Assembly (NCBI GenBank): GCA_034111645.1
Contig: JAWUWW010000038.1
Location: 1-48,845 of the forward strand
DNA: 48,845 bases
Source of the DNA: CANLBN01 sp034111645
GTDB lineage: Bacteria; Pseudomonadota; Gammaproteobacteria; Pseudomonadales; Cellvibrionaceae
Direction: 5' to 3'
The stretch's first letter is position 1. Each line of letters begins with the position of its first letter. Position numbers and translations under genes: made by a program. This document shows, one piece after another, positions 1-7,798 of the stretch. A model generated the notes under the pieces. It was not told where the DNA came from. It saw only the letters and a program-made list of their open reading frames with translations, and did not search any database.

Positions 1-84
1 TTGCCGAAGTGAATATAGGTAAGGCGGTAACAACCACGTTTGACCTTGTTGTTTAGTTTCTAAGTCTACTTTATATGCCGGCAT
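1..84 (-). CDS. 5' end of an unidentified reading frame, possibly an IS transposase; cut by the window edge
   Basis: An ATG at 84 opens 28 codons that run off the left edge. A strong ribosome binding site, GGAGG, lies seven bases upstream, which is the main reason to accept it as real. The visible protein begins MPAYKVDLETK and contains the run TWLLPPYL. An early LLPP motif is a habit of N-termini in IS1182/IS5-like transposases, but 28 residues are too few to assign a family. Directly upstream, 138-172 carries the string TGAACACTGATTC on the minus strand, which resembles end repeats I associate with some insertion sequences. An IS is therefore my inference; the function is unknown. Confidence 0.4.
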   Translation of the reverse strand, partial: MPAYKVDLETKQQGQTWLLPPYLYSLRQ

Positions 85-155
85 TATTGCCTCCATTAAT
101 TAAAAAATGAGGCGACAACAATCCTGACACAGCGGGGGAATCAGTGTTCAGCTTC

Positions 156-279
156 ACCGGAATACGCACCAATAGGCCATTCTCACTCTGCGTCGAATCC
201 AATGGTCTAGATCGACACAGCGTTGATAGCCTTTAGCGATACCAAAGTAATTGGTCCAGCGTAAACTGCTTGCAACACC
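156..279 (-). pseudogene. Fragment of a group II intron reverse transcriptase/maturase (maturase-specific domain)
   Basis: Read on the minus strand, 279 to 169 gives a peptide containing NYFGIAKGYQR and then LDHWIRRRVRMAYW. This is the signature of the C-terminal maturase domain (GIIM) of group II intron proteins, where NYFGI and the LDHWIRRR block are conserved and are normally followed by KQWR. The frame is closed by a stop at 280-282 upstream and by TGA at 154-156 downstream, and the homology stops abruptly after the YW at about 169. No reverse transcriptase domain and no intron domain V are visible nearby. It is a dead remnant, apparently interrupted by the sequence that precedes the frame at 1-84. 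Confidence 0.6.
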
Positions 280-411
280 CTAACGGGCTTCTGAAGTTTG
301 TCCGTTAGTTTTAAAGCTGCAAGGTCATCATTTCTTCATGGAGCTCCCTTTGTCCAGTAGTGGGCGATTTTGCCACCTTCATGGCTAATGATTTTTCGAT
401 GAACACTTTTG

Positions 412-513
412 ACCAATTGGTATTCAAGTTTTTTCACAGATTGGGCACAGGTTTAACAACTACCAATTGGTATCGTGTTTCAAAAAATCAGTGACACGCC
501 ATTACCAATTGGT
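412..513. repeat. Palindrome ACCAATTGGT, three copies (a fourth lies in tRNA-Lys)
   Basis: The perfect 10-bp palindrome ACCAATTGGT occurs at 412-421, 462-471 and 504-513, and again at 698-707 inside the tRNA-Lys gene, where it covers the 3' side of the anticodon stem and the start of the variable loop. Flanking bases differ between copies, so this is a shared site and not a long duplication. The tRNA copy suggests core sites or accessory-protein sites of a tRNA-targeting integrase; that role is inference. Confidence 0.55.
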
Positions 514-550
514 CAAATTTGATCGATTTTCAAACAGAAAAAATACTGGA

Positions 551-591
551 TGGGCACAGATTAGGCACTATTTGGGCACAAATTGGGCACA
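551..591. repeat. Direct repeats TGGGCAC with exact 11-bp period
   Basis: TGGGCAC or its one-mismatch form TAGGCAC starts at 551, 562, 573 and 584, an exact 11-bp spacing that puts every copy on the same DNA face. A further copy starts at 442. On the minus strand it reads GTGCCCA. Short, helically phased direct repeats next to a tRNA gene look like arm-type binding sites of a tyrosine integrase left behind by an integrated element. No integrase gene is in the window, so the assignment is inferred. Confidence 0.55.
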
Positions 592-620
592 AGGCCAAAA
601 AGAGAGGAATTACAGGCAAT

Positions 621-649
621 AAAAAAGGCTTACATTTCTGTAAGCCTTT
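621..649 (-). terminator. Rho-independent terminator after tRNA-Lys
   Basis: On the minus strand, about 20 bases after the encoded CCA of tRNA-Lys, the arms AAAGGCTTACA and TGTAAGCCTTT enclose a short loop. A run of T follows (A run at 621-626 on the plus strand). Geometry and position fit an intrinsic terminator for the tRNA transcript. Confidence 0.75.
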
Positions 650-668
650 GGTTTCCCTAAGGAAATTA

Positions 669-744
669 TGGTGGGTCGTGCGCGACTCGAACGCGCGACC
701 AATTGGTTAAAAGCCAACTGCTCTACCAACTGAGCTAACGACCC
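669..744 (-). tRNA. tRNA-Lys, anticodon TTT, with encoded CCA
   Basis: Read on the minus strand, this is a full cloverleaf of 76 nt. The acceptor stem GGGTCGT pairs with ACGACCC, followed by discriminator A and an encoded CCA at 669-671. The D arm contains AGCTCAGTTGGTAGAGC, the anticodon loop is CTTTTAA (anticodon TTT, lysine), and the T arm contains GTTCGAGTC. It lies downstream of queC, as in Pseudomonas, where the equivalent tRNA-Lys is a known integration site for genomic islands. The 3' half of the gene contains one copy of the ACCAATTGGT palindrome found three more times in the flank. Confidence 0.95.
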
Positions 745-854
745 AAAGCTTGTTAACGGTTGATGTCTTAAGAGGCGCACATGATAATGATTCGGCTGAA
801 AAACTCAAGCTTTTTTTGTGTTTTTCGGGTTATTGGGCTTTATTAATCAATAGC

Positions 855-1538
855 CTATCCAATATAACGAGTCGGGTCCACAATACCTGCATCCATAAAA
901 CCTTGACGACGCAGCCTACAACTATCACAACGACCACAGGCATGACCATTATTATCAGCCTGATAACATGAAACTGTTTTTTTATAATCGACACCTAATG
1001 ATAAACCTTGCTTAATAATTTGTGCCTTTGTTAAATCGATCAAAGGTGTTTGAATCGTCAATGCTTGACCTTCGACACCAGATTTGGTGGCCAAATTTGC
1101 CATCGTCTCAAAAGCTGCAATATATTCCGGTCGACAATCTGGATAACCCGAATAATCGACAGCATTTACACCAATAAATATTGTCTCTGCACCTAATACT
1201 TCGGCCCAACCAAGAGCAATTGATAAAAACACGGTATTTCTTGCGGGTACATAGGTAACAGGTATTCCAACTGCTAACACCTCGGGCACAGCTATATTAT
1301 CGTCGGTTAACGCAGAACCGCCAATTGAACGTAAATCAAGCTTGATCGTTTTATGCTCGCTAGCACCCATTTCAGCTGATATTACGTTAGCTGCTTGCAA
1401 CTCAATTCGGTGGCGCTGTCCATAATCAAAACTGAGGGTATAACATTCATAACCCTGATTTTTAGCGATCGCTAATACTGTTGTAGAGTCGAGCCCTCCA
1501 GAGACGAGTATTACAGCTTTTGGCAAAGCGGAATTCAT
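855..1538 (-). CDS. queC: 7-cyano-7-deazaguanine synthase QueC
   Basis: QueC converts 7-carboxy-7-deazaguanine to preQ0 with ATP and ammonia in the queuosine tRNA-modification pathway. The 227-residue protein has the PP-loop ATP motif SGGLDST at residues 13-19. Four zinc-binding cysteines lie near the C-terminus, C191, C201, C204 and C207 (pattern CGRCDSC). Length is normal for the family. The ATG is supported by AGGAG seven bases upstream. The gene follows queE, whose product makes its substrate, with 140 bp of AT-rich sequence between them, and lies just before tRNA-Lys. The pair sits at the end of the tol-pal cluster, the usual arrangement in Pseudomonas-like bacteria. Confidence 0.96.
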   Translation of the reverse strand: MNSALPKAVILVSGGLDSTTVLAIAKNQGYECYTLSFDYGQRHRIELQAANVISAEMGASEHKTIKLDLRSIGGSALTDDNIAVPEVLAVGIPVTYVPARNTVFLSIALGWAEVLGAETIFIGVNAVDYSGYPDCRPEYIAAFETMANLATKSGVEGQALTIQTPLIDLTKAQIIKQGLSLGVDYKKTVSCYQADNNGHACGRCDSCRLRRQGFMDAGIVDPTRYIG

Positions 1539-1678
1539 TGACGCTCCTATTTAAATCGATGTTTGGAATCTTTATTTTTTGTGTATAGATTTTTGGATAA
1601 TATATATTTGGGGGTTTAAGTTAGGACGTATTTATAATACCTTTTATCGATATATAATTTATTTTGACCCAACCATCA

Positions 1679-2329
1679 TTATACGCCTGGCTTATCGCCC
1701 CATAAGGCCTTATGTAGTTGAGTTTGAAGCCGTATCGGCAATCTGTCCTCAATTATCCACTCGGCCAATGTGACGGGCTCTATTTGCTCATAGGATGGAG
1801 AGAAAAAGACATGCCCTACTTTTTTAACCAAATCGTATTCATTTAACTTGAATTTTGCCCAGTCATAATCATTTCGGTCGCAAATTACAAATTTTAACTG
1901 ATCTTTAGGGGCAAGCTGCATAATATTTTCGTAGCGATTGCGTGATACTTCGCCAGAGGCAGGTGTTTTAAGATCCATAACAATACTTACCCGCTTATCA
2001 ATATTGTCTATAGGCATTGCCCCACTTGTTTCGAGAGAAACTTGCAGGCCTAAATCACATAGATGAGATAATAATGTTAAGCAACCCGGTTGCGCCAAAG
2101 GTTCACCCCCAGTAACACAAACATACTGAGTTCGATAATCTTTTACTTGATTAAGAATATCGTCTATTTGATGTTTTTCTCCACCATAAAAAGCATACTC
2201 AGAATCACAATAGTGGCAGCGAAGAGGGCAACCTGTCAGACGCACGAATACCGTCGGATAACCAACACTAGCTGCTTCACCCTGAACGGATAAAAAGATT
2301 TCAGTAATTCGAAGAGAATCAATAATCAT
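1679..2329 (-). CDS. queE: 7-carboxy-7-deazaguanine synthase QueE (radical SAM)
   Basis: QueE is the radical SAM enzyme that contracts the ring of 6-carboxytetrahydropterin to 7-carboxy-7-deazaguanine, the step before QueC. Residues 34-41 carry the CX3CX2C cluster motif (CPLRCHYC), preceded by the family phrase FLSVQGEA at about 12-19. A TGGEPL motif for SAM binding follows near residue 74. At 216 residues it is full length. It lies between cpoB and queC on the same strand. The 184-bp gap upstream of it could hold its own promoter, but I see no convincing elements there. The preceding Shine-Dalgarno sequence is weak, so the start is likely but not certain. Confidence 0.95.
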   Translation of the reverse strand: MIIDSLRITEIFLSVQGEAASVGYPTVFVRLTGCPLRCHYCDSEYAFYGGEKHQIDDILNQVKDYRTQYVCVTGGEPLAQPGCLTLLSHLCDLGLQVSLETSGAMPIDNIDKRVSIVMDLKTPASGEVSRNRYENIMQLAPKDQLKFVICDRNDYDWAKFKLNEYDLVKKVGHVFFSPSYEQIEPVTLAEWIIEDRLPIRLQTQLHKALWGDKPGV

Positions 2330-2513
2330 GGATCAAAACTAACTTGAGGAAAATAAACTTAATAATAAAGGACCACTATTATAACGAATCAATGTGTCAA
2401 AGAAAGGATAAAAGAAACTGTTAAAGAAAGCGTCAAAGAAAAAATAATCAATAACAACAAATAAGCTGAGAAAATTGGTTATTAGGAAGTACTTCTAGAG
2501 GCGCGATAAACGA

Positions 2514-3437
2514 CTAGTATTGATTTGCCAAAAAAGATTTGGCAAGACGAGAAGCATCAGTGTTACTTGCTACAACTTCGTTTAACATTTTTTTTGCTTC
2601 GGCTTTTTTACCCTGATCAAAATAAATAGTGGCTAGTTTATATTTTGCGTCAGGTGTTTTTTGATGATCTTTGTATTGACTAATCAATGCTGTAAAGGCT
2701 TTTTCAGCCTCAGTTTTTTTGCTTTCAGTGAGATAAATTTGACCTTGCCAGTAATATACATTAGGTGCATAAACACCGTTAGGAAACTTATCTAAATATT
2801 CAGTAAAGCTAGCCTGTGCACCACTATAATCTTGCTTATTTAATAGCTGATCAATTGCTTTACGATAAAGTTTTTTACCTTCTTCATCATCGCTTACAGA
2901 ACTCGTCGGCAGAGTATTTGATAAACCTGTAATAGTAGTCGCTTGATTTGACGAATTGTTTTGAGCGTTAGAAGTTTGATTGGTCGATGTTTGGATATCA
3001 GTAACATTATTTGAATTAGTAATTTCGCTTAGGCGTTTATCTAAGTCTAAATAGTCATCAAGCCGCTGTTGCTTTAAGCGTCTTAACTCAAAGGCTTGCT
3101 CTTCTACTAAGCCGCGTAGCTGAGATATTTCTTGCTGCAACTGCTGTATTTGATAAGCAGTGTTTGGCAAAGCGAGAGGTGGAGGTAAAATAGTTGATGG
3201 TGATTGAGTAGAACCAATTAAAGGTTCATTGGAGCTTGAAATAACTCCTGTAGCCGCTGCACCACTCGATGTAGCACCTTCACTTGTAACTGAACGTGAA
3301 GAGGGATTTGACGTTACAGGTGTTGATTCTCTTACTATTGCCTGTGAGGCTGCTAACGCAGAAAAAATCAAACTGCTAGCGCTCAAAACAATGACCGCAG
3401 CCATCTTGGCTGCGGTAATAAGAGAATATATTTTCAT
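2514..3437 (-). CDS. cpoB: Cell division coordinator CpoB (YbgF), periplasmic TPR protein
   Basis: CpoB is the periplasmic partner of TolA that links outer-membrane constriction to peptidoglycan synthesis at division. The 307-residue product starts with a signal peptide (hydrophobic stretch about residues 10-30, AxA-like end). A Ser/Thr/Pro-rich linker follows. A coiled coil rich in Leu and Gln lies at roughly 95-140 (QQLQQEISQLRGLVEEQ), used for trimerisation in the family. A second low-complexity Asn/Thr/Ser linker precedes tetratricopeptide repeats from about 185 to the end (YRKAIDQLLNKQDYSGA, YYWQGQIYL, AKYKLATIYFDQGK). It starts 32 bp after the pal stop, so it is very likely cotranscribed with pal. 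Confidence 0.93.
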   Translation of the reverse strand: MKIYSLITAAKMAAVIVLSASSLIFSALAASQAIVRESTPVTSNPSSRSVTSEGATSSGAAATGVISSSNEPLIGSTQSPSTILPPPLALPNTAYQIQQLQQEISQLRGLVEEQAFELRRLKQQRLDDYLDLDKRLSEITNSNNVTDIQTSTNQTSNAQNNSSNQATTITGLSNTLPTSSVSDDEEGKKLYRKAIDQLLNKQDYSGAQASFTEYLDKFPNGVYAPNVYYWQGQIYLTESKKTEAEKAFTALISQYKDHQKTPDAKYKLATIYFDQGKKAEAKKMLNEVVASNTDASRLAKSFLANQY

Positions 3438-3469
3438 TTTAACTCTGGTTGTGATGGCTTAATAAATAA

Positions 3470-3940
3470 TTATTTAAGCTCTACACGTCGATCTTGTGAC
3501 CATGCTGCTTCGAAGCCACCAGTACTTAAGGGTTGTTCTTCACCATAACTAACAACTTCGATTGGGGTGGTTACACCTTCTGACGCAAGAAAATCGCGAA
3601 CTGCGATAGCGCGACGCTCACCCAATGCCATATTGTATTCACGTGTACCGCGCTCGTCTGCATGACCTTCTAAGCGAATATTACGTGGATAAGTTTTTAA
3701 ATCAGCCGCATGAGCAATTAATAATGCGCGTGTTGCAGCAGTTAACGTAGACTGGTCGAACTCGAAGTAGAATAGAGTACCAAGATCAGCTTCTTGTTGA
3801 GCTGCAGCTTGCGAAACAGTTGCGGTAGCTGTTTGTGTTGATGTATCAGTATCTGTCGGCTGAGAAGTACTCGCACAACCCGCTAAAAATAGAGTAGTGA
3901 TTAAAACGGAAAAACCTAATTTGATGGTCTTACTTAACAT
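3470..3940 (-). CDS. pal: Peptidoglycan-associated lipoprotein Pal
   Basis: Pal is the outer-membrane lipoprotein of the Tol-Pal system; it binds peptidoglycan and TolB. From the ATG at 3940 the protein is 156 residues with a lipoprotein signal ending in the lipobox LAGC (Cys22). A Thr/Gln/Ala-rich linker and an OmpA-like domain follow, with the phrase EGHADERGTREYN and a terminal DRRVELK, which carry the peptidoglycan (diaminopimelate) contact residues of the family. A longer frame starts at 3988, but the GGAGA just before 3940 and the compact signal peptide favour the shorter start. No Asp follows the lipidated Cys, which fits sorting to the outer membrane. Confidence 0.95.
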   Translation of the reverse strand: MLSKTIKLGFSVLITTLFLAGCASTSQPTDTDTSTQTATATVSQAAAQQEADLGTLFYFEFDQSTLTAATRALLIAHAADLKTYPRNIRLEGHADERGTREYNMALGERRAIAVRDFLASEGVTTPIEVVSYGEEQPLSTGGFEAAWSQDRRVELK

Positions 3941-4381
3941 GATTGTCTCCATAGACTTGTTTAAATTGTTATTGGTGAAAGAATGCATTTAGTGATTTAA
4001 TAACTACTATAATAACACACCTGCTGTTATTAGCTCTAGCCCAGATGTAAAATACCCTATCTGCAGGAATTATCCAAATCTTATTTATTTTTAACTTCAT
4101 ACTGCCATTTATTAATTTTGGTAATCTTTGGCAATAACTAACTATCACTTAATATGATTAACGATTAAGCACTTTTTCGTCGATAATTTTACTTATAAAA
4201 TATTATTTATCTATACGCTAATCAACTATTAACCCTACAACACTCAACCCTATAACTAGCCATTCATCATCGCTCTACTAAGAGTCGGTGCAACTTAATA
4301 AAATAATGTTTGCTGTATCACTTTGCCTTTGAATTATTTACATATTCTTAAATATTAAAGTTGTAGGGTTTTAGTTTTAAG
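3941..4381. other. Unusually long tolB-pal intergenic region with two dyad structures
   Basis: No gene was found here. About 70 bp upstream of the pal ATG there is a perfect hairpin, TAATAACA (4010-4017) pairing with TGTTATTA (4025-4032) around a 7-base loop. Further out, AACCCTACAAC (4231-4241) and GTTGTAGGGTT (4360-4370) form an 11-bp inverted repeat 118 bp apart, the outer arm lying just after the tolB stop. A near copy, AACCCTATAAC, sits at 4246-4256. In many relatives tolB and pal are much closer, so this gap probably holds a separate pal promoter, but I could not identify it. Confidence 0.4.
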
Positions 4382-5674
4382 CTATGGCTGAGTTAAAAAA
4401 GGTGACCACGACGGTTCGCGTACATCGCCAGATTTTGCAGGCAGCTTATATTTAATGCCTGCATCTAGTGACACTCCTGCCAAAATACCACGCTTATTAT
4501 CTTTTGTCGCATAGAGCAAAATTGCCCCGTTGGGCGCTATAGTTGGCGACTCATCCAATGCGGTCTGCGTTAACACACGTATATTGCCCGTTGCTATATC
4601 TTGCACCGCTATGTGAAACACACCATCGAAGCGATGAACCATAACAAGACCCTTACCATCAGGCGTCATTTGAGGCTTAGCATTATAGTCACCATCGAAT
4701 GTTAAGCGCTCTACCCTCTTATTGGAAAGAGTTATTTGATAAATCTGGGGTTTTCCTCCTCGATTTGAGGTGAACATCACAGCTTTTCCATCGGCAGACC
4801 AGTTTGGCTCAGTGTCGATACCGTAATGATTAGTAATACGCGTAAAGCGTTTACTGGCAATATCAAGAGTATATATTTCTGGATTACCATCTTTTGAGAG
4901 CACTAAGGCAAGACTACGACCATCTGGCGACCATGCTGGCGCACCATTTAAACCTCGAAAATTCGTCAATTGTGTGCGTTTGCCAGTGGCAAGTTCTTGC
5001 ACAAAAATAGCTGGGCGACTTGTCTCAAACGAGACATAAACAACAGATTTACCATCTGGTGACCACGATGGCGACAATAGAGGTTCTTTCGAGCGCAGTA
5101 ATACTTGCTCGCGCGCACCATCCATGTCGGCTAGCACTAATTGATATTGCCCGCGGGTTACTTCTTTGACATAAATAATTTGTGTCGAAAACACACCGCG
5201 AATACCGGTAATGGCTTCATAGACTTTATCACTAATATGATGCGCCATTTGGCGCAGCGCATCAGATCCAACACTAACTTGAAAATTATTGAGTATGACT
5301 TTTTGGCTTACAGCATCGATTAAAGAGTAATTGGCTGAATAGCCCGTGGGAACATCAGTAATATTGCCAATCACCACATATTCACTACCCAAAAGTCGCC
5401 AATCGCGATACACCACATCTTGTTGACGAACAGGAAAAGACAGCATATCTGCTGGTGCGATGGTTTTAAACTGCCCACTTCTGACAAGATCAGCCGATAT
5501 AATAGCGCCTACATTTTCAGACATATTTTGGGCGCCGCTATAGCCAAAGGGCACTACGCTAACGATGGTTGGATTATCGACCCCTTCGACAATAGGGATA
5601 ACTAGTTCGGCACGCACTATTACGCTAAAAACTATCGTAAAAAATACAAATACTGTTGTGAAAATAGATCTCAC
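4382..5674 (-). CDS. tolB: Tol-Pal system beta-propeller protein TolB
   Basis: TolB is the periplasmic protein that binds Pal and is displaced by TolA. The 430-residue product has an N-terminal signal peptide (VFVFFTIVFSVIVRA), an N-terminal alpha/beta domain to about residue 160, and then a propeller of repeats with the signature PSWSPDGKSVVY / PAWSPDGRSLAL / PNWSADGKAVMF. The start codon is GTG at 5674 and overlaps the tolA stop as GTGA, so the two genes are translationally coupled. Length matches the family. Confidence 0.96.
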   Translation of the reverse strand: MRSIFTTVFVFFTIVFSVIVRAELVIPIVEGVDNPTIVSVVPFGYSGAQNMSENVGAIISADLVRSGQFKTIAPADMLSFPVRQQDVVYRDWRLLGSEYVVIGNITDVPTGYSANYSLIDAVSQKVILNNFQVSVGSDALRQMAHHISDKVYEAITGIRGVFSTQIIYVKEVTRGQYQLVLADMDGAREQVLLRSKEPLLSPSWSPDGKSVVYVSFETSRPAIFVQELATGKRTQLTNFRGLNGAPAWSPDGRSLALVLSKDGNPEIYTLDIASKRFTRITNHYGIDTEPNWSADGKAVMFTSNRGGKPQIYQITLSNKRVERLTFDGDYNAKPQMTPDGKGLVMVHRFDGVFHIAVQDIATGNIRVLTQTALDESPTIAPNGAILLYATKDNKRGILAGVSLDAGIKYKLPAKSGDVREPSWSPFLTQP

Positions 5675-6510
5675 TGTCTTAAATCCTGTGGTTGAAAAGA
5701 AAATTGAAACTGTCTAAAGTTTCGCTCAAAAATACGCGATGGCATTGTTTTAATTTCGGAAAACTGTCCTATTTTGTTCACCGCATTAATCGCAGAGCGA
5801 TCAAAGGCATCGTTACCGCTACTTCTTAATACAGCAACATTCACAATGGTTCCCGTAGGCACTAATTGTATCCGCAGATCAACCTTCATGCCATTACGTG
5901 CGGAAGTTGGTCGACTCCAATTTGCTTCAACTCGCCGACGAATAGCATCAGCGTAGGATAAAGCTGCCTTATTGTCTTCTTCTAGCTGAACAGCTGCAAG
6001 TTCTGCTTGTTGCTCGGCTTCTAGGCGCGCACGCTCTCGCTCAAGGCTTTCTTGAAGGCGCTGCTTTTCGAGCGCCTCTCTTTTGGCTTTTGTTTGCTCT
6101 TCAATGCGCTGCTTGTCTTTTTGTGCCTGCGCCTTAGCTTTTTCTGCTGCTAGTGCTTTTTCTTTAGCTAACTTTTGTTTATTTATCTGATCTTTTTTGG
6201 CTTTAGCTTCGGCTTCCTTTTGGGCGATCTGCTGCTTACGCTTATCCTCAGCAGCTTTCTTTTTGGCGGCCTCTTCTTGTTTTTGTTTTAAATTAACTTC
6301 TTTAGGAACAACTTTAGGTTTGGCCGTAGATTTAGGTGCGCTGTTTTCACCTTGAGTTTTTAGATCAACCAATGTCGCCTTTATAAAAGCAGGACGCTCA
6401 ATAATTTTAGGCGGCTCATGCATACCCCAACCTTTAAACACTAGGATAATAACGATGGCGTGCAGCAATAAGCTGATAATAATTGCTGGCAAATAGGCGG
6501 CTATACCCAT
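5671..6510 (-). CDS. tolA: Envelope protein TolA
   Basis: TolA spans the periplasm and uses the TolQ-TolR motor to act on Pal and TolB during division. The 279-residue protein has one N-terminal membrane segment (about 5-26, AAYLPAIIISLLLHAIVIIL). A long Lys/Ala/Glu/Gln-rich helical domain covers about 70-185. A C-terminal domain with SYADAIRRRVEANWSRP follows, which is the TonB-like TolA domain III. It is shorter than E. coli TolA (421 residues) because the helical middle is shorter. It begins one base after the tolR stop and overlaps tolB by four bases, all marks of a tight operon. Confidence 0.94.
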   Translation of the reverse strand: MGIAAYLPAIIISLLLHAIVIILVFKGWGMHEPPKIIERPAFIKATLVDLKTQGENSAPKSTAKPKVVPKEVNLKQKQEEAAKKKAAEDKRKQQIAQKEAEAKAKKDQINKQKLAKEKALAAEKAKAQAQKDKQRIEEQTKAKREALEKQRLQESLERERARLEAEQQAELAAVQLEEDNKAALSYADAIRRRVEANWSRPTSARNGMKVDLRIQLVPTGTIVNVAVLRSSGNDAFDRSAINAVNKIGQFSEIKTMPSRIFERNFRQFQFSFQPQDLRQ

Positions 6511-6511
6511 A

Positions 6512-6949
6512 TTAACGCGGCGGCTCTGTTACTAGCCCTACCGATTCAGCACCGGCTTGGGTTAGGCGTGACATTAAATCAACTACCTTGCCATAAGCTA
6601 CATTAGTATCGCCCCAGACCAATATTGGCGTATCTGGTTTTTGTTTAACAACTTTAGCAATTTGTACGGCTATTTCGTCTAAAGGTTTAGCGAGCTCTTC
6701 ATCTTTACCCAACTTTATATAATAACTACCATCGGCTTTTATAGAAACAATTAAGGTCTCTTGGTCTTGATTATCAATGGGGGCTGAGGCAGCCTGAGGC
6801 AAATCTACTTTGACGCCCTGGTTTAACAAGGGCGCGGTAACCATAAAGATAACCAAAAGTACCAACATCACGTCAATGTATGGAACTACATTGATTTCTG
6901 CCATTGGCTTTTTTTTCATCTTTTTATTTGGAGACATGTTATACGACAT
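6512..6949 (-). CDS. tolR: Biopolymer transport protein TolR
   Basis: TolR is the ExbD-family subunit of the proton-driven TolQR motor. The 145-residue protein has the family N-terminus (AEINVVPYIDVMLVLLVIF), in which the Asp inside the single membrane helix is the likely proton-path residue. A periplasmic domain of about 95 residues ends in GLVTEPPR. A second possible start lies four codons in (MSPNKK); neither has a clear Shine-Dalgarno sequence. It is separated from tolQ by 159 bp, wider than usual for this pair, but is immediately followed by tolA. Confidence 0.94.
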   Translation of the reverse strand: MSYNMSPNKKMKKKPMAEINVVPYIDVMLVLLVIFMVTAPLLNQGVKVDLPQAASAPIDNQDQETLIVSIKADGSYYIKLGKDEELAKPLDEIAVQIAKVVKQKPDTPILVWGDTNVAYGKVVDLMSRLTQAGAESVGLVTEPPR

Positions 6950-7108
6950 AACAAATTGGCTCTGATTTTTGTGAGTTTTTATTTAATTACGCAAGCTTAA
7001 ATAAGTTAGTTTAGATGCATTTATTACAACAATCTTAAGTATCAACAACTTAACTGTTAGCACTATATCAGCTACGCATTCATCAACTACATTCTTCGTG
7101 ATAACCTT

Positions 7109-7798
7109 TTAATGATGTAACTGCCGTTGCAATATAGCGGTTAATTCTTCTGCAAAGGTTTCATAGTTGCTACCTAGAACATCAGCGCGTGCAGCATAGC
7201 GGTTGTAGGCAAGCACAGCCGGGATAGCGGCAAATAAACCCATTGCCGTTGCAATTAATGCCTCAGAAATACCAGGGGCAACCGTTGCAAGCGTCGCCTG
7301 CCCGGCTGTAGCCAAGCCTCTAAAAGAATTCATAATGCCCCACACAGTACCAAACAACCCCACATAAGGGCTAACCGATGCAACGCTCGCTAAAAAAGGT
7401 AAGCTTGCTTCTAACTGTTCTTGTTCGCGCGCAAGAGCTACACGCATTGCGCGTTGAGTACCGACCATAACAGTATCGTCGTCAATACTTTCTTGTTGTC
7501 TTAGACGTGTAAATTCTTTAAAGCCAGCTCTAAAAATATTTTCTATTCCAGAGGTTTGACCGAGTCCTGCTTTCTCGTTGCCTTGTCGATAAAGTTGGGT
7601 GAGATCTACACCCGACCAAAATGTTTTTTCAAAATGGTTAAATGATTTTTTTGCCTTGCGTTGATAAGCACCACGCTGAACAATCATTACCCAAGAGACG
7701 ACTGATGCCAATAAAAGTAATAGCATCACCAATTGCACCACCAAACCTGCCTGACTAACAAGTGACCAAATAGTTAAGGTTTGTTCTTCTTTAATCAT
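7109..7798 (-). CDS. tolQ: Tol-Pal system motor protein TolQ
   Basis: TolQ belongs to the MotA/TolQ/ExbB family and forms the inner-membrane stator around TolR and TolA. The 229-residue protein shows the expected three membrane segments: about 15-37 (VVQLVMLLLLLASVVSWVMI), the segment near SVSPYVGLFGTVWGIMNSF, and the one at ISEALIATAMGLFAAIPAVL, with a large cytoplasmic loop between the first two. Glycines and threonines in the second and third helices match the proton-channel pattern. The 400 bp upstream is gene-free, so a promoter for tolQRA probably lies there; ybgC normally overlaps tolQ in relatives but not here. Confidence 0.95.
   Translation of the reverse strand: MIKEEQTLTIWSLVSQAGLVVQLVMLLLLLASVVSWVMIVQRGAYQRKAKKSFNHFEKTFWSGVDLTQLYRQGNEKAGLGQTSGIENIFRAGFKEFTRLRQQESIDDDTVMVGTQRAMRVALAREQEQLEASLPFLASVASVSPYVGLFGTVWGIMNSFRGLATAGQATLATVAPGISEALIATAMGLFAAIPAVLAYNRYAARADVLGSNYETFAEELTAILQRQLHH

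Noticed and set aside
519..710. Plus-strand frame of 63 codons across the tRNA-Lys region
   Set aside because: It reads through the terminator and into the antisense of tRNA-Lys (end WWVVRDSNARPIG is a typical tRNA read-through product). No ribosome site.
1539..1678. preQ1-type riboswitch between queE and queC
   Set aside because: The gap is almost entirely A and T, with no C-rich loop and pseudoknot pattern of known preQ1 elements.
3470..3988. Longer pal starting at 3988
   Set aside because: The extra 16 residues precede a normal lipoprotein signal, and GGAGA lies directly before the ATG at 3940.
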